Part shown: piece after piece, positions 1 to 15,640 of the stretch
Numbering within the stretch: position 1 is the first letter of the stretch
Layout: each line of letters begins with the position of its first letter
Origin: Halicephalobus mephisto
Lineage: Eukaryota; Nematoda; Chromadorea; Rhabditida; Panagrolaimidae
Reading direction: 5' to 3'
Length of the DNA stretch: 64,000 nucleotides
NCBI GenBank assembly: GCA_009193035.1
Contig: SWDT01000130.1
Location: 1-64,000, forward strand
Notes under the pieces: model-generated
Told to the model about the DNA's origin: nothing
Database searches by the model: none
Seen by the model: only the letters and a program-made list of their open reading frames with translations
Program-made: the position numbers and the translations under genes

Positions 1-1091
1 CGATATAACGAACAGACAAAAAAATTGGCGGTTAGCCAAAGGTCTCACAATTGTTCATTTTCTAAAAAATTCACCGATATAAATCTTTTTGCAAATTCCC
101 ACCGACAGGGGTTTAATCGATCACTTAAAACAAGATGATAGATCAGCTGATGATACAAATTTCGAAATCTAAAAAATCAGAATCTTTTTCGTGGAAATTT
201 GTATTTCCATTTATTTGAAATGCATTATTTTGATGAGGAATTTGATTATTTAGTTTTTTGATTTTTCCAATTGAGAAAGGAATTCAGAATTATGTGGGCA
301 GAGGAAATTCTGGAAGCATATGACTGGAGCATGCAGCTGTACAAACCCTTTTTTGGTACCGGAAATTGTGAAATTCCGGATTTCTGACACATGACGTAGA
401 AAAAATAAATAAAAAAGACAATTATATCGCGGAACAATAAAATCACAAAGTCGATAGCAATAATTTACCATCAACAGAGTTGTAGATTTTAGACTGAAGT
501 AGTCAATTTTGAATAAACTCGAATTTAGAAATCGAAAGGATTGATTTGAAAGCGAAATATTCAGAATATGAATTTTCGAACTTCAAACTCGGATTAGTTC
601 AAAATGAATTAGAATTCAAGCTGTTCAATTTTCAAATGGAATTAATTTGTTTCGAATTCACCCTTCTCGATTTCGAACTTGAGTTGGTTCAAGATCAATT
701 AAATACGTCTAAAATCGACTCAACATTCGATTTGAAAGTCTGAAAATTAACAACTCTGATATGGATAAGTAATACTTCTACCGTAAGAAACATCGAAATA
801 TTGTTCCTCTTTGTTCGTTTTTTAGAATTTTTTGGTGCAGAATCTTAACAAAGGAACTCTACGTGCACAAATTTAGTCTTTCGTCTTAATTTCTTATTTT
901 TTATTCAAACTGTTAAAAATTAATCAAGGTAACAGATGGTTACTGTGCACGAAGACAAAAGGATCATTCCTTAAAGATTGTTCTTTTTTAAAATTCTGAC
1001 ACAAAGAAAATTTTAAAAGAGTTCTTACTGTCATCTTCTGAAGGTTTAAAAGACTAGATATTCTTTATCTGTAACCAGAAAACGTCTAGCA
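1..1091. other. AT-rich region without a recognisable gene
   Basis: Short open frames occur here (for example around 546-743), but they are AT-driven, have no splice-linked partners and no recognisable motif. The stretch precedes the signal-peptide exon at 1092 and probably holds the upstream region of that gene. I see no RNA gene. Confidence 0.5.
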
Positions 1092-4481
<3,390 letters not shown>

Positions 4482-4556
4482 TATATAATTATATCAGCAG
4501 TCATAACGACAAGAATACTGATAAAAGTAATTATTTAAGAGGGTCAAATACCATGA

Positions 4557-4938
4557 AGAATTGAACTTACAAGATTATTAGAAGTAAGAAGGTAATTTAT
4601 AAAGTGAATAGTGATAAGGGGTGATTACACGAAAGGAAGTCTGTCTCGTAATTTGTCTATTCATAGATACAATATGAAGTTTATGTAATTCTTCTTATAA
4701 ATTCACCTATTATTTGTTGTAAATAAATTCCACTAATTTGACTTACTAGTAACATTATGTACTGGGAGTTGAAGAGAAGACTATATATTTGAAGTTTGAG
4801 AAGATGTGTGACTTTGTACTATTTTGTGTTCCATATATCCTTAAAAAGTTATATTCAAAAAAGTAAAAAATATTTCGGAATATATTTAAGCAGTCTTAGC
4901 ACGATAGATTTGATCATTCAAACCTAGATCAATCATGA
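4557..4938 (+). repeat. left arm of a 382-bp inverted repeat
   Basis: This stretch is the reverse complement of 7031-7412, with about a dozen mismatches by eye (about 97% identity). It begins 75 bp after the stop codon of the EGF/DEG-ENaC remnant and includes an AATAAA motif at about 4721. The arm ends in AATCATGA. Confidence 0.9.
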
Positions 4939-5339
4939 AGAATCTGTTTATTAAATCTCGATGATTTTATATATTGAGGAAAAATTTTAAACCTAAAGAT
5001 CTGAAAATTACGTAAAATACTAAAAAATTACTCAATATTACGACGAATGCTTTACAATCCAAAAAGATTTTTATAATCGAATTTTGTATTCTGCAATGAC
5101 ATCTATCACTTTAGCTTTTTTGTTTAAATTTATCTGTGCAATTGTATTTTTCGTCGAATTACTTAGAAATATGAATTTCAAATAAAGAAAACCTTGCATA
5201 TTATATTTCGTTTGAAGAAATATGAGAATAATTCACAAAAATGACTTTTTGAATTTCAAAAGACATGTTGAAATCTGTTGAATTTATAATTAACTTTCTC
5301 ATATTGTTTAATATGGTTTTCTCAATATCAGAATTAAAT

Positions 5340-6720
5340 TTATCCCCCACACAAAAATTTTTAATATTTAATCATTCTGGACAAAAATGTAAATGTGTTA
5401 TATTTTTCTGCTAATTTGAGAATAAGTAACTAAATTCATACTACTGTGAAATAATGCATAATAACTAGGTCACATGGGAGTGAAAGGTTTTTAAAGACAT
5501 CTCATAATTGAATCCAATAATTTCGAGATTGTAGTTTCTCACAACGAACATTTAAACATGCACTATCCAACAAGAGTGTTAGAAGCTTTTGATTTTATAT
5601 ATAACTCTATTCAGTAAATGATTTGATAATAAAATGTCAATACTATGCAGTTATCATCAGTTGTTTTAACAAGAACTAATTCTAAGTCTTCCAAAAAGTT
5701 CATAGAAAGCAACGTAAGATTGTAAATTTTCAGTACGACCAAACATTTGGAAATTTGATGTTATATATGGAATTTTCTATTGTCTTTGTTCTCTTTGTAG
5801 TCTTAGTTATGATTGATCGGAAGTTCTATTCTTTAAATTTCAAAAAGAAAGCGTTGAAACTATTCAAATAGGGAGTGAGAAACGTGACGTAACTAGATCT
5901 TTCATAATCCTTAAAAACACTGTCTCGAAATAAATAAAGCTTTTTAAGATAATGGAAATTATAATTCTTCATGAAAACTTTAGTAAACCAAAAAAGATTT
6001 CTAAAGCCGTTGATTGCCAATCAAGATGACCCTTCAAACTAGCTTTCCGTTACCGATTTCATATATTAAGAATGCAGTTCTTGTTTCAGAAGGTAATTCT
6101 AGTAACATCCAAAAAATAAGATAAGAATTGATAGAAGCTGACCTCAAAGCCATCATTAAATAAAAAATTGCTCGTCTCTTTAAGAATTGAAAAGTGAAAT
6201 TTAGTGGAATATAGAAATATTATTTTTGCTCACTTGACATGTAAATAAAAGTATTTTAGAAAAAGAAACCAAATTTTCGCTTTTTATCGAATGCATTTAT
6301 TGAATTTTATGTATTACTGACATAAGATTTGATCTAAATTATCAAATTCCACCAATTAAGTATGGTGATGGTACAGTAATGCTTTGAAGATCTTTTTTGC
6401 TTCTAATGTTGGATTAGTGCTAATTCATAGTATAGTGAATTCTTTTAATATTCAATAACTGTAAAAAAACAGGACTTTTCCCGTCAAAGTATGGCACGGA
6501 GTTGATTATTACAACATGACAATGACAAGAAACAAATTTCAAAACAAGTGAACAAATGATCTCGTGATCACAAAATCAACATTCTTCTTTGACCAGCTCA
6601 GTCACCAAACTTGAATCTTATGGAGTATTATTGTTCGTGATATCCACTATGACAAAATCGAATTCAATGATACTAGGGAACTCAAACAAACTATTTTATA
6701 TAGTTGGATGTTAATTCTTC
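5340..6720 (+). mobile_element. degenerate Tc1/mariner-type transposon remnant
   Basis: Translation of 6512-6640 gives fragments of a Tc1-family transposase C-terminus: QHDND (the QDND motif) and PAQSPNLNLME (compare the family WPSQSPDLNPIEHLW), followed in another frame by SIIVRDI. In-frame stops and frameshifts interrupt all of it. A weak helix-turn-helix-like stretch (SRNK, SFLR) lies near 5920-5960. A GGACAAAAATG sequence at about 5380 resembles a Tc1-type end, but I cannot define both termini. It lies inside the 382-bp inverted repeat and is far more decayed than those arms. Confidence 0.6.
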
Positions 6721-7030
6721 GGAAACTTATTAAATTTTTATCTCAGTATATGAATAACAAGCTTTTAAGATAACCGGTAAATTTCCCATTTTGATTATTA
6801 GAAAAGTTGTTCATTTTAAATGAAAAAATAGAATATATGTGTATTTATATTTAACATAATACCAATGACTTATTGTTTCCTGTCGTATTTTTTAGAGAAA
6901 ATAATCTTGATGACACAGAGAATACTTTACTTTTTAAAATATTTATGTCTTATTGATTCAACTTGATTTTATAACTTAATAGGAAATTAGGTTAAATATA
7001 TATTTTGGCTCAAGATCATAAATGAACTCG

Positions 7031-7412
7031 TCATGATTGATCTAGGTTTGAATGATCAAATCTATCGTGCTAAGACTGCTTAAATATATTCCGAAATATT
7101 TTTTACTTTTTTGAATATAACTTTTTAAGGGTGTATGGAACACAAAACAGTACAAAGTCACACATCTTCTCGAACTTCAAATATATAGTCTTCTCTTCAA
7201 CTTCCAATAGATAATGTTACTAGTAGGTCAAATCAGTGGAATTTATTTACAACAAATAATAGGTGAACTTATAAGAAGAATTACATAAACTTCATATTGT
7301 ATCTATGAATAGACAAATTACGAGACAGACTTCCTTTCGTGTAATCACCCCTTATCACTATTCACTTTATAAATTACTTTCTTACTTCTAATAATCTTGT
7401 AAGTTCAGTTCT
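7031..7412 (-). repeat. right arm of the 382-bp inverted repeat
   Basis: Reverse complement of 4557-4938. The loop between the arms is 2,092 bp. No TA target duplication is visible at the outer ends (..ATGA / CCAAG..), so these are not obviously simple terminal inverted repeats of a Tc1 element. Confidence 0.9.
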
Positions 7413-7854
7413 CCAAGATGCTCAGTTTGGTTGATCCTCAGAAGAGTGCTTATAATGAAGTTTTGAACTCGTGAACTTGATGAGGAACTAGAATTATCGA
7501 TGATTTTTGACAGAATGATCGATTTCCCGCCCATGCAAAACCACCTCAAGACCAAGACTTTTCTTATTCCAAGACAATGGCAGCTGGCGTCGAAATTCAG
7601 TTGTTCAATTAATGATGGGAGTTATATGACAAAACAAAAGGGACGACGTTCCTCTGTTTACGCCACATTTCATCGATAACAAAAGTTATAGATTCATTAG
7701 ACCAGACTTCTTTTTAATTTGCGTTTAGTGACAGCTTTATTCTATAACTCAGTTTTTCTTGAATGGACATTTGCTTAAAGAAAGGAAATACTTTCCTATA
7801 ACAGTCAATTTGCGTGATTAGTTTACATTAAGATCACTTTTTAGACTTTCATCA
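7413..7854. other. spacer, no gene seen
   Basis: I see no coding exon here. A possible acceptor (CACTTTTTAG) ends at 7844, so the first exon of the next gene could begin at 7845 if exons lie further upstream. Confidence 0.4.
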
Positions 7855-9686
7855 ATGAATGTCGATCAAAGAGTAATTAAGGACGTTACTCTAAGGAAAT
7901 TAAACAAGCGGCAATTTGGTCTCTCTTTCAGCTCAAATGCTCATCCGGACTTTGGGACTATTGTTTTTATTTCCAAGGTTGACTAAAGTTTATTTGTTTA
8001 TTAATAAATTGAGTAATTTTCAGACTGAACCAGGAAGCATTGCTGACAATTGTGGAAGCTTATTAGTTGGAGATCAAATTCTAAAAGTATGTTTTGTCAT
8101 TGAAACAATTGTCTAATCTGCCCTTTTTTTAAAAGTGGAAATTCGCAATTTTTCGGCTTTGTCAATCAAACAAATCATTTTTTCCGACATGATCCAAGTG
8201 TTGTCTATCGATTAAGGAAAATTTATCTTTGTTTCAGATTAACGGAAAAGCTGTTAATTCTTTAAAAACGATTGAAGATGAATTGGCTAAAAAACCAGAC
8301 AAATTGACGTTTTCTATTTCTCAACTGAATACGGTAATATTTACCTAATTTATATATCCTATGGCAGACTTTTCAGAATAGAGGAGATATTAACAAGAGA
8401 CTGTCACGAAATTTAAGTCCTGTTATGGAAAGTGACGGTGTTGGAGAGAATTCTGGAGTTGAAAAAGATTCTGGGATTTCTAGAACGACTGATTCTGACC
8501 AATCTGGACAATCATTAATGATCCCAGAGAGAAAGGAATTGATTGCGGCAAGTAAAATGAATTCCAATCTTGAATACGAGTTGACTGTACTTCGACAAGA
8601 AATGGAAAATATCCGTTTAGAATGTGACCGACTTCTTAATAAACAGGAAAAAACAACGGAGAAACAAAATAACTTACTTCCATGGAGAGTCGAAAATCGT
8701 ACAGCTGTTCATAATCTCAGAAGATGCCAAGGGTCCCAGAATTTTAGCCCTATACTGGAACACCCGAATTTTGTCCAACCAATGAGGGTTCCTCCCAGAG
8801 ACGAGTACCAACAAACCAATACTATAATCAAAACCCACGAAGAAACGTCTAGTGCTTATAATTCTGGAGGTGATAGCTGTAGAAGTACACCACTCATAGG
8901 GAACTTTCAATCACAGCAATTTAAAATATCGCAAAACCCAGTATTTACAGAGAATGTTGTTGCTTCCTTACGTGTTCCTGTCGATCCTATGATCCCAGTT
9001 TCGCATTCTGTTCCCAGTAGTTCTTATAGAATTGGAGAAACTTACTATACTTCGAGAGAAAAATTAGCAGAAACTCTGGCTTTCCAACAAAATGCTGTTC
9101 GAGAAATGATGAAAAATTGCCAGACAGAATGGAATAACAAAGAGGCTAAAGGACAAGATCGACAAAAATCTGAAGCCGAAAATCAAGAATACACATGGAA
9201 AGTATGGTTTATTTATAACTTCTTTTTTACTCATATTTTCGTAGGTGAAGCGGAGACCGGATGGATCATGTTATATCACAAAGAAACCCGTTCGACATCA
9301 AGTCCTCAAAGCTAGGGAAGAACAGTTGAACAGAGAAAGAACTGGACTCAGCACTGACGATGATGCTGCCAGTGAACTCAAGAATGGTCGCTTCTGGAGT
9401 CGAGAAGAACGTAAAAAACATTTAGAGAAGGCTCGAGAGAAGAAAGCTGACAAAATCGAGAAACAGAAAAGAGTCATCAACAAGGATCAGGTTTAAGAAT
9501 CTTTTTTACTTGTATGTGACTAATCTATTTTAGATGATCATTCAACTTTCGAATCGAAAACAAATGAAGAGATCTGGTCGTCAACTTTTTGACAATTTCA
9601 CGACTTTACAGGAGTTCCTTGCTCATGGAAGTAGAGATCCCACAGCTGCTCCAATTGGCGGAATTCTGAGTGTGACAACAGTGTGA
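7855..9686 (+). CDS. PDZRN3/4 (LNX3)-like PDZ protein, RING-less model
   Basis: Exons are 7855-7977, 8024-8086, 8238-8333, 8377-9201, 9245-9490 and 9534-9686 (501 aa). One PDZ domain fills about residues 10-95: FGLSF carboxylate-binding loop, then [18 protein letters not shown] polar linker follows. The C-terminal block has the PDZRN3/4 hallmarks [36 protein letters not shown] and [16 protein letters not shown]. It ends in SVTTV, a class I PDZ ligand also found at the end of vertebrate PDZRN3. Family members are scaffold/E3 proteins with an N-terminal RING and two PDZ domains; RING, TRAF-type finger and first PDZ are not seen here. ATG 7855 is chosen because it opens the PDZ frame, but an acceptor at 7844 would allow upstream exons. 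The inverted repeat and dead transposon lie just upstream. Confidence 0.82.
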
Positions 9687-9940
9687 TTACCTAATGAAAT
9701 GATCATTATATCGGAGCTTATTTCCTCATTATGGACACGTACGGTTCAATTTTTTAGAAAATCATGCGGACCTGCAATCCCCAATTGATCCCAATCAATT
9801 AGTGTGAGCATTGTGATATTTATCAAGCGGAGAGGATTATATCTCAATAAAGGGATTTTGTTTGAGGTTCATTAAGAGCTGCACATCCACTGTTTCAGGA
9901 AACTAGTGTCGAGATTTACGTTCCGATTAGTGGCAGTAAA

Positions 9941-12936
9941 ATGTTGATCTTGTTATTACTCTGTCTTTTTGGGCCCTTTCTTATAGATGCTCGAAATCAA
10001 ACGGCAGTAACTTGTTGGGACTGTACTGACAACGATGTTAATGAATGTACTTCACAGTGTGAAGGGTCAGCTTGTTCATTCAGTGAGTTTCATTTCAACA
10101 TTAGATAGATCCAATGAGGACTTATTTTACTCACCCTCAGTTCCCCCATCCATTGTCTTTAGAATCATATGTATCTGTAGCTATTCATTCACTTGAGAAT
10201 TTGTTTCGCTCGTTCCTTAAATCAAACATTTCTTTTCAAAAAAGGAACGAAAAATGCGCAAAGAACGTAGAAATGATCGAAAAGAAGAAACAACATCCAT
10301 TCTCGATGTTATGTGGTAAATAAGCTTTAAGACTAGAATAAGTTCATTGCTAGATTAGGATTTACTCGTCCCTTGCTTTAAAAATAGATAAAATAGACGA
10401 ACATACATTCAGATCATTTTTCAAAACAGGTCCAGGGGATTATTTATTCAACCTACGTATATTCATTAGAGTAGTCGTTCCTAGATGTGAGAATCAACCA
10501 CACAAATGATGTATAGTTGCTATATGGAACTTTACGTTTTGTAAATGCATAAATTTACACTCTAAACATAGAATATTCACATGAAGAGGAAATACTGATA
10601 CCTCACACAAATAAATATTAAAGTAATCCACTTATTAATCAGTTTTAATTAAATGAATAAAAATAATTATCTGTTATTATAGGTATCCAATTACCTTTAA
10701 CATCGAATAGTGCATTGGTGTATACTTGTTCACAGACAGTTTCTACGACCGGATGCACTGGAGATCCGAACACTCAACAAGTCATCTGTTACTGTACCTC
10801 TAATCTCTGCAATTACCCCATTGGTAACACGAAAAATGAGAGACTGAAGCGGATGATATCCAAAGACTTTATGAACTTCTTCGAGACAGACATTCGAGCA
10901 AAACGATTCGTCAGTTCTGCTATGACAGATTATTTTGCATATGATTACGGTGAAGTCTATTATTTAGATTACCATATAACATTTAACCAGGCAAAAAAGT
11001 CTTGAATTTTCGAATTCAGATGGCGACTGATTTTTACAATTTTTGAAATTTGAAATTTACAAGTAATATATACTGGTCGTCACTTAGATACAATAAACTA
11101 AATTCGCAAAATGATTTACGACTGTTGAATTGTTAATAATCGATCAATTTCAGACTCGTCAACACCATCAGGAGACTCTCAATCAGTCTCTCCTACAGGA
11201 GCATATAGTGATTCCACAGATGGTTATTCAAGCGACTCCACAGGTGGTTATTCAAGTGACTCCACAGGTGGTTATTCAAGTGACTCCACGGGTGCATCAG
11301 AAGCAACAACTATGTTCGTAACAGGATCCGCAACTATTAAAGAGATGAGAGATGAATCAAATGACGATTATACTGCTACCAGTGGCTATGATTCGAGTGT
11401 CACTGCAAGTGGAACTATGATGGCAGTAACAGAAGCATCTGGTGTATCTGAAACTCTTGAAGGAAGCACAAGTGAAGGATATTTTTACTCCTTTACCGAT
11501 TCTAGTGTTACTCCAAGTGGTTATTCTGCTGTTTCAGATTTCACCAGTACTACTGACGAAATTTCAAATGAAGATCCTCGAAATCCATCAAATTCAGTGA
11601 AAAACTCGGTAAAGACATCAAATTCTAAAGATTCATCAGAGTCATCAAAAGAGTCGTCAAAAGAGTCATCAAAAGAGTCATCAAAAGAATCAGACCCATC
11701 AACGTCTGAAGAATTGTCGGAATCAACGGATTATACTGAGGTAACAGGAGGACTTACGGATTTAGTTTCTGCTGCCTCTGATTCAAGCGTTACTTCAGCA
11801 GGAGTTACTGAATCCGTAAGCGATTCCTCTGATGTTTCTGAAGCTGCAACAGAAGCTACTGAATCTATAAGCGACTCTTCTGATATTTCTGAGGCTGCAA
11901 TGGATGTCACTGAGTCCGTAAGCGACTCTTCTGATGTCTCTGGAGCTGTAACAGAAGCTACTGAATCTGCAAGCGATTCCTCTGATATGTCTGAAGCTGC
12001 AACAGAAGCTACTGAATCTATAAGCGACTCTTCTGATATTTCTGAGGCTGCAATGGATGTCACTGAGTCCGTAAGCGACTCTTCTGATGTCTCTGGAGCT
12101 GTAACAGAAGCTACTGAATCTATTAGCGACTCTTCTGATGTCTCTGGAGCTGTAACAGAAGCTACTGAATCTGCAAGCGATTCCTCTGATATGTCTGAAG
12201 CTGCAACAGAAGCTACTGAATCTATAAGCGATTCCTCTGATATGTCTGAAGCTGCAACAGAAGCTACTGAATCTATAAGCGACTCTTCTGATGTCTCTGG
12301 AGCTGTAACAGAAGCTACTGAATCTATTAGCGACTCTTCTGATGTCTCTGGAGCTGTAACAGAAGTTACTGAATCTATAAGCGACTCTTCTAGTGATTCT
12401 GATTCTAACGCTGTATCTGAAGGTGTCACAAATGCAGGATACACAGATTCATCGGATTCTGGAGTTTCTGATGTTACAGATGGAGATGTAACTGATGATG
12501 GAAGTGAAGTCAGTCCTAGTGAAGCAGTTACTGCTGTCAGTGAAACATCTGAGGTCACCGATTATGATTCTTCCGATTCTCCTTCTGAGACTTCTGACGA
12601 ATCTATTTCAACAACTGAAGGATGGTGGGAGGATAATAATAATTCCACTTCCCCAGTCAATGCCCAAACCACAACAACTGCACCCAAACCTATCCCAAGT
12701 TCATCAGTTGGTAAGGTTCTTATAATTTCTTATCTCATGAAACAAATTCTTCAGATTCTTCACGTCCTTCCTCACAAGTCATTGCTAATGCTGGAAAGAA
12801 CCTCGATAACATGGATACTATCGCTAATAGCAATTTTGTCAATTCCGAAGATCCCATCATTAAGAACATCTTTAACAATTTCAAAGAAAGAAATGAACTT
12901 CTTAGAGAAAGGCTCCAACAGATGCAGAATCAGTAA
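9941..12936 (+). CDS. secreted Ly6/uPAR-like protein with Ser-rich repeat tail
   Basis: Exons are 9941-10082, 10683-10949 (or -10823), 11154-12710 and 12755-12936, giving 715 or 673 aa. A signal peptide (MLILLLLCLFGPFLIDA) is followed by a cysteine module, TCWDCTDNDVNECTSQCEG... to CYCTSNLCNYP. The closing CNxx is typical of the three-finger Ly6/uPAR fold. Then comes a very long Ser/Asp/Glu/Thr region with three kinds of tandem repeat, mucin-like or phosphoprotein-like. The last about 60 residues are helical and charged (FKERNELLRERLQQMQNQ). There is no C-terminal hydrophobic segment, so GPI anchoring is not indicated. Two donors in the same phase (TTG|GTAACA at 10823 and ACG|GTGAAG at 10949) both join to exon 3 in frame. 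A TTTCAG at 9899 could be a trans-splice site. Specific role unknown. Confidence 0.8.
11222..11293 (+). repeat. 24-bp tandem repeat, 3 units (GYSSDSTG)
   Basis: Three consecutive units at 11222, 11246 and 11270 encode GYSSDSTG, differing only at synonymous sites. A shorter degenerate unit precedes them. Confidence 0.9.
11641..11692 (+). repeat. 12-bp tandem repeat (SSKE)
   Basis: About four units of TCATCAAAAGAG encode SSKE within the Ser-rich exon. Confidence 0.85.
11813..12373 (+). repeat. 51-bp tandem repeat, 11 units of 17 residues
   Basis: Eleven exact-length units spanning 561 bp follow the consensus S-[IVA]-SDSSD-[VIM]-S-x-A-x-x-x-x-TE; a truncated twelfth follows. Variant units recur in order (units 2-4 resemble 5-8), which indicates a 153-bp higher-order period and spread by unequal exchange. 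Because the unit length is a multiple of three and the opposite strand lacks stops, a spurious antisense frame covers it. Confidence 0.95.
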
Positions 12937-13055
12937 CAGTAAAAATATATGTCCCAAAACTGAAAATAAACTCGACATGTTGAAGCCATGAATGAATAAA
13001 ATACAACGTGATAAAACTAAGCGTGGACAAAAATCGGAATCAGATATGAAATCTC

Positions 13056-15244
13056 CTAAGCGATTCTTTCTACTATATCGTCTTGAACGTTATTTGGTAG
13101 AGTTACTTTCAGAAGCGGAGTTCTTTCCATTGCTCGTTTAATAGTTGTGAAACCTTTGGCATTTCCAGCCCAGCTTCTTCTAGCTACTCCATTAGCGACA
13201 TCCCAGTTGAGCATGAGTTCAGCTCTATGGTCGGCTTCTGGAGTGCCGTCCAAGACCATCCCGAAACCTCCATTGATGACATCACCCCATCCGACACCAC
13301 CTCCATTATGGAGAGAAATCCAGGTAGCTCCACGGAAAGAATCGCCAATAGCGTTCTGAACAGCCATATCAGCCGTAAATGCCGATCCATCCGTTATATT
13401 GGACGTTTCACGGAAAGGACTATCTGTTCCACTCACGTCATGGTGATCTCTGGAGATTACAACTGGAGCTTTCAGTATCCCATCTCTGACCGCTTCGTTG
13501 AATGCTAGAGCTATCGCAATACGTCCTTCTTGATCAGAGTAGAGGATTCGAGCTTTACTTCCAACTACTAGTTGGTGTTCTTCGGCACTTTCAATCCACC
13601 GAAGGTTATCAATGTACTGTTGTTTTGCACCAGATTCATCTGTAAAAAATTACTAAGAACAAAATACGTTAATTTTATCCTACCAGTGGTTTCATTCTTC
13701 AACTTTGTAATGATATTAGCGGCAATTTGGTCCGTTTTTCTCAGGTCCTCATCCAATCCAGAAGTGCAAACCCATCTGAATGGACCAAATCCCAAGGAGA
13801 AAATATCTCCCATTATATCTTGCATATAGGATGGATATTTGAATGACTTTTCATCTTTGGCATCTGGTGCAAGCACAGAAGCTCCAGCTCGTTGACACTC
13901 GAGGAGGAAAGCGTTACCGTAGTCCCAGAAGTGCATTCCACGAGAAGAGAGTTTATCAATAGCTCCGATTTGTCGACGAAGACTCTCTTTTACTCTTTTT
14001 TCGAATTCTTTTGGTTGTTTGACCATCATAACATTGGCCTCGTCAAAAGAGAGTCCAACGGGATAATATCCCCCATTGTAGGGATTGTGGCACGACGTCT
14101 GGTCAGATCCAAGTTCAACTAGTAGTTCTTTTTCTTCTGCTAGCCTCTCCCAAAGATCGACAACGTTACCGAGGTACCCGATACTCACTCCCTTCTTCTT
14201 TTCTCGATATTCTTTGATTTGTTTAACAATTTCATCCAAGTCAGAAGTGTAGAAATCGAGCCATCCTTGTTTGTGTCGTTTGAGTAAAGCAGCTTCACAA
14301 ATCTGAAGTACTAATTTTAATTTTATAAAACAATTTCTGTATTACCTCAGCAATAACTCCAATACACCCGGCAATGACGGAGGCCTTAGCTTGAGCTCCA
14401 CTCATACCTCCAAGCCCAGAAGTGACAAAAACCACCCCAGCCAAACTTTCCTTGTTCAAGTATTTTCTACTGGCATTCATAACAGTAATCTAAATACTTA
14501 CTAGTTGATTATCTTAACTGACTAAACTTACAGTAGTCCCATGAACAATTCCTTGAGGTCCAATGTAACAGTAACTACCAGCAGTCATCTGACCATATTG
14601 GGTGACTCCAAGAGCAAAGAACTTGTCATAAAGTTCTTTAGTAGAGTAATTAGGAATCATCATTCCATTAGTGATGACAACACGAGGGGCATTTTTGTGG
14701 GATGGGAATAATCCCATCGGATGACCGGAATACAAAGATAAAGTTTGCTCCTCTGTCATTTCGGCCAGATACTTCAATGTCAAACGGAATTGAATCCAGT
14801 TGGAGAAGACTTGTCCGTTTCCTCCGTAAGTCACAAGCTCCTGCGGGAATTGGGCTACAGCGGGATCTAAGTTATTCAAAATCATCAAGATAATTGCTGC
14901 AGCTTGACGAGATTTAGCGGGAATGGAATCAAGAGGAACAGCCTGAAATTCGAAATTTACAGTTTAAAGGGATTAATTTCCACCTTTAGATGGTACTTGG
15001 GCATGAATCTAAAAGCATAGATATGCCCATATTCCTTCAATTCATCAGCAAATTCTTTGGCGAGAAGTGGTTGATGTTGTTTAGGAACATATCGAAGAGC
15101 ATTCTTGACAGCTAAGATTCTCTCATCTCGATTCAATGGGAGTAATCTCGCAGGCGCATGAGGAACGTTGATTTTCCTCTGTTCATGAGGATATTCAATC
15201 AACGGATCAAATAATTCTTCATTCAGTAGATATGAAACGTCCAT
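13056..15244 (-). CDS. uroc-1: urocanate hydratase (urocanase)
   Basis: Exons on the minus strand are 14984-15244, 14533-14942, 14346-14489, 13684-14302 and 13056-13640 (672 aa, a normal metazoan length). The enzyme hydrates urocanate to imidazolone propionate, the second step of histidine breakdown, with tightly bound NAD+. Family motifs are present throughout: TYGGNGQVFSNW, GHPMGLFPS, YIGPQGIVHGTT, the NAD-binding GLGGMSGAQ, ELGSDQTSCHNPYNGGYYPV, GMHFWDYGNAF, YPSYMQDIMG with GFGPFRWVCTSG (active-site cysteine region), and VVISRDHHDVSGTDSP. Start ATG 15244 gives MDVSYLLNEELFDPL; an upstream GTG in frame is not needed. No lesion is seen. It is convergent with the Ly6-like gene, 119 bp away. 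The symbol follows the C. elegans orthologue. Confidence 0.95.
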
Positions 15245-15640
15245 GATAGAAGACCGAGAAGTTATTCGAACCACTTTGGAACTTTAGATCACTGCACATG
15301 TTGGAGACTTTTATGGCTTTCTTGATTTTGCAAGAGTCATTAAATTTAAACGGTCTTCTCCATAATAAATTGCCGATTTTATGTTTGTGTTTGTTCTCAA
15401 TCTCTGGTCTGACTGTGAAGGAAAAAATACCACATTAAAGTAGATTCCATTGTTTTTGATTTTCGTCCTCATTTCGAAAGAGGATGAAAATCTGAAAGGA
15501 ACTAGATCCTTTTGAATTCACAACAATAGAGGAACTTTCGGTTCACGGTAATTAGTAATTGTTATGAAAATGCATATAAAAGGACGACGAATATGGGGCA
15601 GCTCTTCAAATAGAACCTTTGGTGCTCTTAGAGTTGGAAT
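15245..15640. other. divergent intergenic region
   Basis: The stretch lies between the urocanase and ground-like start codons, which point away from each other. It holds a clear TATA element near the plus-strand gene; I see no coding exon. Confidence 0.6.
15575..15582 (+). promoter_or_regulatory. TATA box of the ground-like gene
   Basis: TATAAAAG lies 59 bp before the ATG at 15641, a plausible distance for a short 5' leader. Confidence 0.6.

Noticed and set aside
246..474. Minus-strand frames near the left edge
   Set aside because: AT-rich chance frames overlapping each other without family resemblance.
4557..7412. The 382-bp arms as true Tc1 terminal repeats
   Set aside because: No TA duplication, no CAGT-type ends, and arms far younger in identity than the transposase remnant.
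11731..12558. Long antisense open frame (275 codons) opposite the Ser-rich repeats
   Set aside because: It exists only because the 51-bp units lack stops on both strands; it has no start context, no splice structure and mirrors the repeat.
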